Source: Vulcanimicrobiota bacterium
GTDB lineage: Bacteria; Vulcanimicrobiota; Xenobia; Xenobiales; JADMJV01
Reading direction: 5' to 3'
Assembly: GCA_019637395.1 (NCBI GenBank)
Contig: JAHBVR010000008.1
Location: 269,070 to 333,069 of the forward strand
Length of the DNA: 64,000 nucleotides
Part shown: one piece after another, positions 6,458 to 14,266 of the stretch
Numbering within the stretch: the stretch's first letter is position 1
Layout: the number at the start of each line of letters is the position of its first letter
Notes under the pieces: model-generated
Database searches by the model: none
What the model was told of the DNA's origin: nothing
The model's input: the letters and a program-made list of their open reading frames with translations, nothing else
Made by a program: the position numbers and the translations under genes

Positions 6458-8724
6458 TATGATTCCCTCCGGTTCCCGCCCACCAGCTCCAGTTTGGAGG
6501 GCATTTCAATCGAGTAGACGAGCGCGGCGCCTTTGCTTTCACCGGCGGGGATGCGCAGGATCCAGCGGTGGACGCCGGGTTTTTCACTGAGTGGATCCCA
6601 AGGGGGCTCGCAGCTCTCGACTTTTACCTTGATATCGGTAGTGTCGGCTTGAGGCAAGGTTTCCTGGATTTCCAGCCGGATTTCGCGGGAGAGCTGATTG
6701 GCCGCCTCCACCGTGACTTCGTGCCGCAACTGGCTGGTACTGTTCATCATGCCGGTGGTGGTTTCTTTGAAGGCGGTGTTGCGCACTACTTTGACCGACT
6801 GATCCACTCCCAGCCCCAGCGAGAAGTTCCCGCCGGGAGCCACGTTGGGCAGCTGAGTGGTGGCCAGAAAGTCGGTGCCCACGTAGACGTCGACGGGTCC
6901 GGTGGGAACGGCCAGATCGGGCATACTTTCCAAACTGGCCTGGCGGAACACGTCGCAGGTAATTTTCGGCACCACCAGCCAGAGCAGGTGGGCCGAGAGC
7001 TGGCGGGTGAGCAGTGGCACCGAGTGAAACTGGGCATCGCTGGGCAGGTCGATGGAGTGCTCGCCGCTATAGAGGTAGTCGAATCCGTCGAGCGCCCTGG
7101 GAAAAGAGTGCAGAGGCGGGGCATTCACCTGGAGGGCCCGGCGGGACTCTTGGAGAGCGTTTTCAATCAGCCGGTGGGCCTCGAAGGGCGGTTTGGGAAA
7201 GCGTTCATGCCAGAGTTGCAGGCAGGCCTGCAGGGGAGTGCGAGCCTGCAAATGTCCGCGCCCGGCTTCGCGAGCTCCCGGCATGTAGAGCAGAGCGTAG
7301 GCCAGTTGTTCGCTACTCGGTTGCAGCGGCGGCGGGGGACCAACCGGCTGCCAGCGGGGAGGCCCCCCTCCCCCTCGGTAGGTCGCATCGTTGGGACGGG
7401 CGGGAGCGCTCAGCCTGGGGGCCGGCGCCACGCTCTCGGCTTTGGCCTGGCGTTTCATCAGGCCCGAGCGCAAGGGGGGGCCGGGCATGGGAGCCGCCGA
7501 TGCGAAGACGGCTCTGGGCGCCTGAGCAGCAAATGGATCGGCTGCTCCGAACGGGTCGGCGGCAGGGGCGGCAAAGGGGTCGGCGGCTGCTCCGAACGGG
7601 TCGGCGGCGGGGGCGGCAAAGGGGTCGGCGGCTGCTCCGAATGGGTCGATGGCGGGGGCGGCGAACGGATCCAGGTCGGCCGCCGGAGCGCCAAATTCCT
7701 GGGCTGCGAACGGATCGACGGTGGGAGCCGCGAATGGATCTTCCATCGGCTCGGGAAAAACCTGACCGGAGGCTGCGAAGGGGTCGGGCGTCCAGGTCGA
7801 TATCGCGCGGGCGCCCGGACGGCGATCAAAGTCGGCGAAGAGAGTGTTGGTGTTGGGCGGGGCGGGTCGCCAGCCGGCCTTGACGGGGCGGCTCTGCTGG
7901 CGGCCGATGCGGCGACTGGCCAGCTCCGGGAGTTCCTTCCAGGCCGCCACTTCGGCGGTGGAAACCTCGAGACGCACGTCTTTCCAGTCTTCGCCGGTGC
8001 TCTGGCAAAGGTGGGCTTGCATGGAGAGTTCGGCCAGGGTGAAGTCGCGGTCGAAGCGCAAGGTGTAGGAGGGAGACCAGCGCGCCCCCGCCTGCTCGTA
8101 GCTGAGATGGAAGCGCACGGCGGAACAGTGGGCGTCCGGCTGCTGGCGTAAATGGACCACCACCGCCTTGTAAAGGGGGGCCAGCGGAGGAGCGGGAGGC
8201 AGAGTGCTGATTTCCAGTATACGCCGTCCCACTTGCTCCAACTCGTCGTTGAGCTGCGCACGTTTCTCAAGACCTTCGGCCAGTAATTTTTGACGCATCT
8301 TGACCAGCGAGCGGCGCGGCTTCACGCTGTAGGCGGTGGGAGCCTGACCGGGTTGGACCGGTGGAGCGGCGGGGACCAACCCCTCGATGCGGGTCAGGTC
8401 TTGATTGAGGCTTTCCAGCAAGTTGCGCAGGCGGCGCTGTTCGGCCTGAAGGGGTTTCAGCGCGGACGGGTCGACCACCGGAGGCGGCTCGGGTTCCTGC
8501 CAATCCAGTTCCAGGCGCAGATCGGTGGCCAGCAGCCCCGAACCTCCTTCCGGAAAACTCAGCCGTATGCGCAAGCTCTGGTCGGCCAGGGCCAGCGGCA
8601 ATCCGCCCAGTCTTACTTGCTGCGGCCAACCGTCTTCCGGCTGGCGCAAATCGACTTCGCGGGTGATCACCGCTCCCTGACGATAAACGGTCACGGCGCG
8701 TACTTGGGAATCGAGTGCAAGCAT
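6457..8724 (-). CDS. large DUF4139 (MuiA-like) protein with DPF-repeat insert
   Basis: A 755-residue paralogue of the downstream DUF4139 protein. The ATG at 8724 is chosen because GGAGG lies six bases upstream and the product begins with the family motif (SQVRAVTVYRQGAVITREV). Residues about 85-175 form a coiled-coil-like region, followed by YEQAGARWSPSYTLRF and STGEDWKDVRLEVSTAE. A low-complexity insert (about 310-400) then holds ten DPFAA/DPFGA motifs, followed by a Pro-rich segment. The family's beta domain resumes near residue 600 (GPVDVYVGTDFLATTQLP; STSQLRHEVTVEA). No signal peptide is apparent. The insert splits the DUF4139 domain and is flexible and acidic-aromatic, so it could be a binding platform. 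The gene is divergent from the 8.8 kb gene. Confidence 0.85.
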   Translation of the reverse strand: MLALDSQVRAVTVYRQGAVITREVDLRQPEDGWPQQVRLGGLPLALADQSLRIRLSFPEGGSGLLATDLRLELDWQEPEPPPVVDPSALKPLQAEQRRLRNLLESLNQDLTRIEGLVPAAPPVQPGQAPTAYSVKPRRSLVKMRQKLLAEGLEKRAQLNDELEQVGRRILEISTLPPAPPLAPLYKAVVVHLRQQPDAHCSAVRFHLSYEQAGARWSPSYTLRFDRDFTLAELSMQAHLCQSTGEDWKDVRLEVSTAEVAAWKELPELASRRIGRQQSRPVKAGWRPAPPNTNTLFADFDRRPGARAISTWTPDPFAASGQVFPEPMEDPFAAPTVDPFAAQEFGAPAADLDPFAAPAIDPFGAAADPFAAPAADPFGAAADPFAAPAADPFGAADPFAAQAPRAVFASAAPMPGPPLRSGLMKRQAKAESVAPAPRLSAPARPNDATYRGGGGPPRWQPVGPPPPLQPSSEQLAYALLYMPGAREAGRGHLQARTPLQACLQLWHERFPKPPFEAHRLIENALQESRRALQVNAPPLHSFPRALDGFDYLYSGEHSIDLPSDAQFHSVPLLTRQLSAHLLWLVVPKITCDVFRQASLESMPDLAVPTGPVDVYVGTDFLATTQLPNVAPGGNFSLGLGVDQSVKVVRNTAFKETTTGMMNSTSQLRHEVTVEAANQLSREIRLEIQETLPQADTTDIKVKVESCEPPWDPLSEKPGVHRWILRIPAGESKGAALVYSIEMPSKLELVGGNRRES
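7524..7790 (-). repeat. tandem repeats encoding DPF motifs
   Basis: Within the large DUF4139 gene, a GC-rich block encodes DPFAA or DPFGA ten times in about 88 residues. In the centre (about 7530-7660) the DNA is a near-perfect tandem array with a 45-base unit encoding ADPFAAPAADPFGAA. The reading frame is kept, so the array changes length in multiples of 15 residues. Copy number may vary between strains, or collapse in assembly. Confidence 0.85.
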
Positions 8725-8811
8725 GAGGTGCCTCCGCGAAAATAGGTAACTGAAGAACTTTACCCGACCTTTGTGAAGGCGGTCTTTGAGATTTTCCCAA
8801 AAGCACCCCCT

Positions 8812-10089
8812 ATGGAAGAAGATCCACTCTCTCAGCATATCGAGCGCCTGGTCGCCGCCGCGCAACCCGGATCTTCTGGGGTATTCTCGCTGGATCTGGC
8901 GCGCGTGGAGATAGCCTTTCAGGCCGGTGGAGATGATTGGCTCCACTACCTGCTGCGCTTCGCCGCCTTTTACGGGGCCGAGCCGGCCGAAATCGACTGG
9001 GACGGGCGCTCTTTTGAGTTGCGTTTTCGCTCCCCGGGACCCGATTTGGAGCAACTGCGTTCCCTGTTGCTGCACCGGGAGCGCGGGCCGCGCTATCTGG
9101 CCCTGGGGATGCTGGCGGCCGCCCAGCAGGGTTGTGTAGAGATCTCCCTGGAGGCTCCGCGCGGCCGCCTGCGTTTGCACGGCTCCACCAGTCAGCTTGA
9201 GGAAAATCGCCGCTCGCGCGACGGTTTCTGCCGGCTCAAGGCGCAGCGGCGCGGTCCGCTATTGCCGCCTCTGGATAACCTCGTGCTGCCGGTGTTTCTC
9301 AATGGAACTCCCCAGCCGCGCTCGCCGAGCGGCCCGGGATTGCGGCTGTTGGTGGATGGATTTGCCATGGCCTGGGACGGTGTTCCCCTTTTGCCCCCCG
9401 GGGAGAGCCTGGATTGGCCGGTGGCGGAGGTGCGACTGGACGCTCGCTTGCGCCGGTTGCTCCAGCCGGCTTTGTCGGAAGAGCAAATCCACCGATTGCA
9501 GTCTTATTTTGAGGCGCAGTTGTTGGAGCGAGAAACGATTGGCCCCGAGGCGGGGGAGTGGCTGCTGTTGCGCGCTCGGGAGCAAGAGGTCGCTTCCTTG
9601 CTGGCTCGTCTGCCCGAGCCGCCGGCCGGACATGCGCTGGCTCCGGCTTATTGGGAACGGCGCGCCGCCTGGTTGGACGAGCCGCTGCCGGCGGGTGTGT
9701 GGGAGAAGTGGCCGGCGGATTGCTGGCCGGACCTGCTCGAACAAGGGTTGGTGCCGTTTCCGCTGGCCGCCTGGCTGCGTCCCACCTGCGCCCGATTGCC
9801 GGCCAGGCCCACCTACGCTTACCTGCTGCGCCGAAGTTGGCGGGGCGAGCACTTCGAGCCGGCTTTTCTGCAGGCCTTGCTGCAGGGCCGGCGTGATACG
9901 CTTGGAGGTAATGTCCTGTTGGCGGGGCAGTTGAGCCAGTTGAAAGCGGCTCAGCGTCCGGCCCAGGCCACCCAATTCTGCGCCGAATTTCTGCGGGCCG
10001 CCACACGAGGCCAAGAAGAAGTAGAGGAGTGGAGTTGGCTGAGCGTCGCCGAGCGCGAGCAGGTGGTCCGTTTACTCGATTCTCTTTGA
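8812..10089 (+). CDS. unassigned 425-residue cytoplasmic protein
   Basis: The ATG at 8812 is taken as start; a GTG at 8773 would add 13 residues, and neither has a clear ribosome binding site. No signal peptide or membrane segment is seen. Residues about 18-60 (SGVFSLDLARVEIAF, DDWLHYLLRFAAFYG) recall the first helices of HSP90-like GHKL ATPases, but I do not see the G-boxes, so the resemblance is weak. The C-terminal half is Leu/Arg/Trp-rich and helical. It is transcribed divergently from the DUF4139 pair and could be functionally linked to it. Function unknown. Confidence 0.65.
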   Translation: MEEDPLSQHIERLVAAAQPGSSGVFSLDLARVEIAFQAGGDDWLHYLLRFAAFYGAEPAEIDWDGRSFELRFRSPGPDLEQLRSLLLHRERGPRYLALGMLAAAQQGCVEISLEAPRGRLRLHGSTSQLEENRRSRDGFCRLKAQRRGPLLPPLDNLVLPVFLNGTPQPRSPSGPGLRLLVDGFAMAWDGVPLLPPGESLDWPVAEVRLDARLRRLLQPALSEEQIHRLQSYFEAQLLERETIGPEAGEWLLLRAREQEVASLLARLPEPPAGHALAPAYWERRAAWLDEPLPAGVWEKWPADCWPDLLEQGLVPFPLAAWLRPTCARLPARPTYAYLLRRSWRGEHFEPAFLQALLQGRRDTLGGNVLLAGQLSQLKAAQRPAQATQFCAEFLRAATRGQEEVEEWSWLSVAEREQVVRLLDSL

Positions 10090-10194
10090 TTTGTTTATCG
10101 TTTCCAATCGGGAAACGATTCGTTTCTGGTTTGAGCATTGATGGGGTCTCTGGGAAAAGACTATCCTGGCGGAAGGGGGCCCAAAGGAGTCTTC

Positions 10195-10779
10195 ATGTTC
10201 AAGCAATCACTGGTCAGTCTGGCCTTGGGGGCGACTCTTGCTTTGTCAGCCTGGTCTGAGCCCGCCAGCTACAAGGTGGACCCGGCTCATAGCAGCGTGG
10301 TCTTCAATATTCGCCATCTGGTCAGCCAGGTCGAGGGGCGGTTTCGCGATTTTCAGGGCAGTATCGACTACGACCAGAAGGATCCGCGTAACAGCAAAGT
10401 GAGCTTCACGGTCAAGGCCGACAGCATCTTCACTGACAATGAAAAGCGCGACGCCCATTTAAAGGGCGATGATTTCTTTGCCGTGGATAAGTATCCCAAC
10501 CTGACCTTTCAGAGTAAGAAAGTCTCGCCGCGCGGCCCGAACAAGCTGGATGTACTGGGCACCTTGACCATCCACGGCGTCAGCAAGGATGTCCTGGTTC
10601 CCGTGCAGGTGTTGGGTATCGGCCCTGGCTTCCAAGGAGAAGTGGCCGGGTTTCGCAGCGACTTCACCATCAACCGCAAGGACTTCGGCATCGTCTGGAA
10701 CTCCAAACTGGACAAGGGGGGCAGCGTTCTCGGAGAGGACGTGGAGGTTCGACTGCTGGTCGAGGCCGGGAAACAGTAA
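10195..10779 (+). CDS. secreted YceI-family lipocalin-like protein
   Basis: A 194-residue YceI-domain protein. The start is set by AAAGGAG five bases upstream of the ATG. A signal peptide (about residues 1-21, cleavage near SAWSEPA) precedes the family pattern: YKVDPAHSSVVFNIRHL, a VEGRFRDFQGSIDYD strand, DDFFAVDKYPNLTFQSKKV, LTIHGVSKDVLVPV and FTINRKDFGIVWN. YceI proteins are periplasmic eight-stranded beta-barrels that bind long isoprenoid or amphipathic lipids. A hairpin terminator follows directly, so the gene is probably monocistronic. Confidence 0.93.
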   Translation: MFKQSLVSLALGATLALSAWSEPASYKVDPAHSSVVFNIRHLVSQVEGRFRDFQGSIDYDQKDPRNSKVSFTVKADSIFTDNEKRDAHLKGDDFFAVDKYPNLTFQSKKVSPRGPNKLDVLGTLTIHGVSKDVLVPVQVLGIGPGFQGEVAGFRSDFTINRKDFGIVWNSKLDKGGSVLGEDVEVRLLVEAGKQ

Positions 10780-10789
10780 CCCGTCGTTT

Positions 10790-10830
10790 ACAGGCCGGCA
10801 ATAAGGTTGGTCGGCCTGTTCATATTTTAT
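10790..10830 (+). terminator. probable terminator after the YceI gene
   Basis: An eight-base-pair stem (ACAGGCCG at 10790-10797 with CGGCCTGT at 10812-10819) starts eleven bases after the stop codon and is followed by an AT-rich tail (CATATTTTAT). The T-tract is interrupted, so termination may be only partly intrinsic. Confidence 0.6.
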
Positions 10831-10902
10831 CCGGAGGTTTTATCGGCACTTTGCTTCATGACTCTTAAAATGGTCTGAAATCACTCGATGGAGGATAATT
10901 CG

Positions 10903-11673
10903 ATGGGTCTGAGCATCCCCGGTTCTGGTCTGGTCAAGAAAGCGATTCGCGCGGGCGGTAACGTGGCCAAGAAGGTCACCGGCGAAGCCTCCAAAAGGGC
11001 GGGCGAGGTCAAAGACGCGGCCGTGGGCGGAGTCAAGGAGGCTGTGCACCTGTCCAAGGAAGTGGTGGAAGAAGGCGCCCATCAGGGCGCCAACTTCGGC
11101 CGCGGCGTGGTGGAATGGGGCAAGGGCACGGCCGGCACCGTCACCAGCCTGGTGACCCATCCGATTCAGACAGCCAAAGCTGTCAAGAGCCTGGCCGAAA
11201 ACCCCCTGCTCAACCCCTCGCAGGGGATCCTCAATCCCGTTAATCTGGCCAAGGATGCCATCCACGGCGACAACCCGCTGGACCGCTACAAGAAGGGCGC
11301 CGAGCAACTCAAGGGCATCGGCACCACCCTGGCCAACGACTACAAAGAACAATATGAAAAGAACGGTGCCGCCGGCGTGGCCGGCTATGTTGCTCCCGAC
11401 CTGGCCCTGGCCGTCCTGAGCGGCGGCAGCAGTTCCGCCGCCAAAGGCGGCGCCACCGCCGCAGCCAAAGCCGCCGCCAAGGAAGTAGCCGAAGAAGCAG
11501 TGGAACAGGGCGCCACCGCCGGTATCAAGGATACGGCCAGGCATCTGGCCAAGGAGTCGGTCAAGTCGCAAGTCCCGGACGCCAAGACCATTTCCGACGC
11601 CGAACGCCGTAACCAGAACGAGCATTCGCAGAACTACCTGGAAGCCCTGATTGGAAATTTCTCCCTCTTTTAA
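10903..11673 (+). CDS. Ala/Lys-rich helical protein resembling polymorphic-toxin scaffold regions
   Basis: The ATG at 10903 has GGAGG eight bases upstream; an ATG at 10888 lies before that site and is less likely. The 256-residue product has no classical signal peptide. Residues 1-75 are amphipathic helices with repeated Lys/Ala/Glu (KKAIRAGGNVAKKVTGEASK). The middle has VTSLVTHPIQTAKAVKSLAE and NPVNLAKDAIHGDNP, then VAPDLALAVLSGG and an Ala-rich helix. Motifs such as THPxxTxK and APDxxLxxLSGGxxxxAAKxA occur in the stalk or pre-toxin parts of secreted polymorphic toxins, but no toxin domain is visible at the C terminus. The function is therefore open: an effector-like or stress-protein-like helical protein. 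Confidence 0.7.
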   Translation: MGLSIPGSGLVKKAIRAGGNVAKKVTGEASKRAGEVKDAAVGGVKEAVHLSKEVVEEGAHQGANFGRGVVEWGKGTAGTVTSLVTHPIQTAKAVKSLAENPLLNPSQGILNPVNLAKDAIHGDNPLDRYKKGAEQLKGIGTTLANDYKEQYEKNGAAGVAGYVAPDLALAVLSGGSSSAAKGGATAAAKAAAKEVAEEAVEQGATAGIKDTARHLAKESVKSQVPDAKTISDAERRNQNEHSQNYLEALIGNFSLF

Positions 11674-11700
11674 ACGAACAAAATTCGAATCTGTTGCAAA

Positions 11701-12072
11701 ACCCCTGTGAACAATCAGGTACGTGGTTGACAGCCACCATGCTGATAGGCTACATTGCAGACCTGGACGCGAAAGCGGACAGCGCTCCGGCCGGAAGCAG
11801 GCCGGCGCTCTGGGGAGCGGAGAACCAGGGGTAGCTTGCAGACCACAGTAAGCCGGAGCGGCTCCACTCCGTAAAAAGGGAGGTCGGCTCGACACAGCGC
11901 CGGTGTTCGTGAGGACACAGCGTCGCAAGACGTAATTCCGGAGTTCGCTGGGGAGGTCGAGGGACCTGAGTTGGGTAGGCACTCAGGAGGTTCTGCTTGA
12001 CCAGAAAAGCAGGGGGACGGCATACCTCAGTCCGTCACGATGCAAGCCACTGGAGCGATCTGGTGGCTTTCG
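11701..12072 (+). ncRNA. candidate large structured RNA (family unassigned; OMEGA/HEARO-like is one hypothesis)
   Basis: No convincing protein frame exists here, but the plus strand folds well by eye. Paired elements include: GCTAC 11749-11753 with GTAGC 11831-11835, enclosing CCTGG 11762-11766 with CCAGG 11825-11829. Inside lie CGC-GAAA-GCG (11768-11777) and a ten-pair hairpin (11781-11809). Further on are GTGTTC-GTGA-GGACAC (11903-11918), CGTC-GCAA-GACG (11921-11932), AGGTC/GACCT (11954-11967), CTGAGT/ACTCAG (11966-11986, partly exclusive with the previous stem), CTGCTT/AAGCAG (11993-12012), GACGG/CCGTC (12016-12036) and AAGCCAC/GTGGCTT (12044-12069). The GNRA loops GAAA, GTGA and GCAA fix the plus strand. 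It ends five bases before the convergent hydrolase gene's stop. Size and multi-stem layout suit an IscB-associated OMEGA (HEARO) RNA standing alone, but I could not match a consensus and no iscB is present. Confidence 0.6.
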
Positions 12073-12076
12073 TCGT

Positions 12077-12859
12077 TCAGGGCTCGTGGCAGGCTCGCAG
12101 CACCACCTCGGGGCGTTCTCGGCGCAGCCGCTTCAGCTTATCGAGCGTTTCCTGATAGGCTCGCGCATCCTCCACCACCCAGCGAGTGGGTACCGGCAGC
12201 ACGACTCCATCCAGTTGTTCAGGCACGTAGTAAGCATCGCCTACGGCGAAGAGGGGCCCGGCCAGGGTTTCCATCCATAGCCCCAGGTGGCCCCGGGTGT
12301 GGCCGGGCAGTTGGAAAATGCGCGCACTGCCGTCTCCGAACCAATCCCAGCCAGGTCCGAGAAATTCCAGGCCCGGCCAGAGCGGAGCCGGCAGATCTTC
12401 AAAAAACCGTATTTCTCCTCTCGGAAAAAGGGCTTTCAGGTGGGCGGTGTGGAGCGATTGCCAGGGGCCGAGCCGCTGTACCCGGCGCCACTCCCGGCCC
12501 GAAACCCAGGTGGGCAAGGGCGGCAGATCGGGCACCGAGCCGATATGATCGGGATGAAAGTGAGATATCCCGAGGCCCGCCAGTTGCTCGACCCGGACCT
12601 GCCGGGTGAGCTGCTCTTCCGGGCGCAGGCGCGGCGGGATGAGCCAGCGCAGCAAGCGGGCCGGAAACCATCGGGTCGCTCTCCAGAAAGCCGGACCATA
12701 ACCGGTATCCCAAAGGAATTGCCCATAATCGGGATGTTCGAGCAAGAACACCCGGACCGGCAGCGCCAGGGGTCGCCAACCTGTCCCCCGGCGCACCAAG
12801 CGGCCGGGTGGGCAGGCCTGTCCGACAACCAGTTCGTGAATTCGCAGCATCCGGGTCAC
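12077..12859 (-). CDS. metallo-beta-lactamase-fold hydrolase, AHL-lactonase-like
   Basis: A 260-residue MBL-fold protein with the zinc motif HxHxDH in GISHFHPDHIGSVPDLP (about residues 113-129), a third His in LPGHTRGHLGLW and the Asp ligand in LFAVGDAYYVPEQ. The N-terminal GWRPLALPVRVFLLEHPDYG and WDTGYG strands resemble N-acyl homoserine lactonases of the AttM/AiiA type. The substrate is unproven, since many subfamilies share this pattern. The frame opens at GTG 12859; ATG 12850 is an alternative three codons in. It is convergent with the structured RNA and divergent from a small membrane protein gene. Confidence 0.88.
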   Translation of the reverse strand: MTRMLRIHELVVGQACPPGRLVRRGTGWRPLALPVRVFLLEHPDYGQFLWDTGYGPAFWRATRWFPARLLRWLIPPRLRPEEQLTRQVRVEQLAGLGISHFHPDHIGSVPDLPPLPTWVSGREWRRVQRLGPWQSLHTAHLKALFPRGEIRFFEDLPAPLWPGLEFLGPGWDWFGDGSARIFQLPGHTRGHLGLWMETLAGPLFAVGDAYYVPEQLDGVVLPVPTRWVVEDARAYQETLDKLKRLRRERPEVVLRACHEP

Positions 12860-12906
12860 TTAGCTGTGGCTGCAGGAGAGCCTGGCAGGGAGGCCAATTT
12901 GAGCCT

Positions 12907-13248
12907 ATGCTGCAACGTTTGCGCCTCTATTGGGAACAATCGCGCGGCGACGACCGCTGTGTTCTGGCTTTTTTGCTGTTCCCGCCGTTACTCTCGTTGT
13001 CCGGCCTCTTTCCCACCACCATCTTGTTCTGGTGTCTGGGCGCCCTGGCCGGCTTCGCGGGTTATCGCCGTTTTGCCAGGCCCGGACTTCGCCTTCTCTT
13101 GATGCTGGGTGGGCTGGCCGTGGCGGGTGTGTTGCTGCTGGAACACGGATTGCTCTCCTCGAGTTGGACCATGCCCCTGAGCCAGTTGCTCTGGTTTTGC
13201 CTGGCCGTGCCCGCCGGCAGCCATTTTGGAGCCGTGTCGGACGGTTAG
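12907..13248 (+). CDS. small integral membrane protein
   Basis: A 113-residue product with three or four hydrophobic segments (CVLAFLLFPPLLSLSGLFP, ILFWCLGALAGFAGY, LLLMLGGLAVAGVLLLEHG, LSQLLWFCLAVPAG). The ATG at 12907 is followed by a short charged cytoplasmic start; a GGGAGG lies 16 bases upstream, which is far for a ribosome binding site. The stop overlaps that of the convergent frame-broken small membrane gene. No family recognised. Confidence 0.65.
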   Translation: MLQRLRLYWEQSRGDDRCVLAFLLFPPLLSLSGLFPTTILFWCLGALAGFAGYRRFARPGLRLLLMLGGLAVAGVLLLEHGLLSSSWTMPLSQLLWFCLAVPAGSHFGAVSDG

Positions 13249-13539
13249 AAGTCCCAGTGCACCCAGGAGATGGCGGGGGCGATGAGGTGGCGCTTCGCGT
13301 TGGGCAATCCGTCCATCTTGATGCGGATGTGTGGGAGTCGCCCCGTTCATCCTCCTTGTAGAGGTCCATCAGCTTGCTGGCGTCTGCCAGCAGATTTTGT
13401 GATGAAGTAGGTTTGCTAACCGTTGAGAACGGAGGGGACCCAGAGACCAGGCCAGGGCACGAAGGAGAGCCGTCAGGGCCAGCAAGATAGGCAAAACAAC
13501 CATGGCCAACCCGATAGGGTTATTGGTGCGAAATTGCAT
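13245..13539 (-). pseudogene. small membrane protein gene with two frameshifts
   Basis: Three protein-like segments lie head to tail in different frames. The first starts at ATG 13539 with a membrane helix (IGLAMVVLPILLALTALLRA) and runs to about LANLLHHK. The second reads LLADASKLMDLYKEDERGDS, shifted by one frame. The third reads HIRIKMDGLPNAKRHLIAPA and ends WVHWDF before TAA at 13245. Joined, they give about 97 residues: one membrane helix plus a charged soluble tail. Single-base indels from decay or assembly would explain it. Function unknown. The rest of the 13249-13693 gap (upstream part about 13540-13693) shows no other gene. Confidence 0.55.
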
Positions 13540-13693
13540 GTGCAGAGACAGGTGGAGGCAAAAAGGTTGAACCCTAACGCGGCAAGGAAGACAAGTCATT
13601 TCGTGAGATTGGTCATGAACTGGCTACGCTCGTTCCCAAGCGTGGGTTCATCAGTTGTTTACTTTCTAACCATCAACAACCTATAATTTTTTC

Positions 13694-14260
13694 ATGACTT
13701 TGCTGGTGAATCGAAGTCCTCGGCTCTTTACAGTGGACGATCTCTACAAGATGGTGGAGTGCGGTATTCTGGGCGTCCAGGAGCGTGTCGAGCTGATCGA
13801 AGGAGAAATTGTTCCGATGAGCCCCCACGATCCGAAGCACTCCGAAGCCTTGACCTGGTGTAATCACCTCTTCTCCAAGCATTTCGGCGCCGACTATCTG
13901 GTCCGGGTGCAACTCCCCTTACGATTAGGGAATCTGAGCGAGCCAGAGCCGGATCTGGCCCTGTTGGCTATCGCCGATACGCCGGGCAATACGGCTCACC
14001 CGACCCATGTCCCCTTTGTATTGGAAGTAGCCAGCACTTCACTGGCCTATGATCGCGGGGAAAAGCTCAAGCTCTACGCTCGGGCCCGCATTCCGGAGTA
14101 CTGGATCGTCAATGTGCGGGATGGTCAGGTGGAAGTCTATCGCGATCCTCAAGGCGACAACTATGGAGATCAATTCCAGCGAAGCCGGGGCGAGGTATTG
14201 GAATTGCTGCACCTGCCGGGCCGGATTTTCCCCGTCTCGACCCTGCTGGGCGAGCCCTGA
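13694..14260 (+). CDS. Uma2-family (DUF820) PD-(D/E)XK nuclease-like protein
   Basis: A 188-residue Uma2/DUF820 protein. Features are FTVDDLYKMVECGILGVQER and VELIEGEIVPMSP at the N terminus, EPEPDLALL as the first acidic cluster, and FVLEVASTSLAYDRGEKLKL with YARARIPEYWIVNVRDG. The E...D...E-x-K arrangement is the expected PD-(D/E)XK active site. Such proteins are very common in cyanobacteria and some other environmental bacteria, often in many copies, and their biological role is poorly defined. The ATG at 13694 follows an AT-rich stretch. The gene is followed seven bases later by the convergent rsuA-like gene. Confidence 0.92.
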   Translation: MTLLVNRSPRLFTVDDLYKMVECGILGVQERVELIEGEIVPMSPHDPKHSEALTWCNHLFSKHFGADYLVRVQLPLRLGNLSEPEPDLALLAIADTPGNTAHPTHVPFVLEVASTSLAYDRGEKLKLYARARIPEYWIVNVRDGQVEVYRDPQGDNYGDQFQRSRGEVLELLHLPGRIFPVSTLLGEP

Positions 14261-14266
14261 GGGAGG

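Noticed and set aside
7530..7700. Regular 45-base repeats considered as a CRISPR-like or non-coding array.
   Set aside because: They keep an open frame inside a long gene, have no spacers, and encode DPF motifs.
10840..11982. Long minus-strand reading frame of 380 codons opposite the Ala/Lys-rich gene and the structured RNA.
   Set aside because: It is antisense to a gene with a good ribosome binding site and crosses the RNA-like region; its composition (Cys/Arg/Pro-rich) looks like a shadow of GC-rich coding sequence.
12040..12072. Last hairpin of the RNA region as the terminator of the minus-strand hydrolase gene.
   Set aside because: Read leftwards the stem is not followed by a T-run, and the adjacent stems and GNRA loops fit a plus-strand RNA better.
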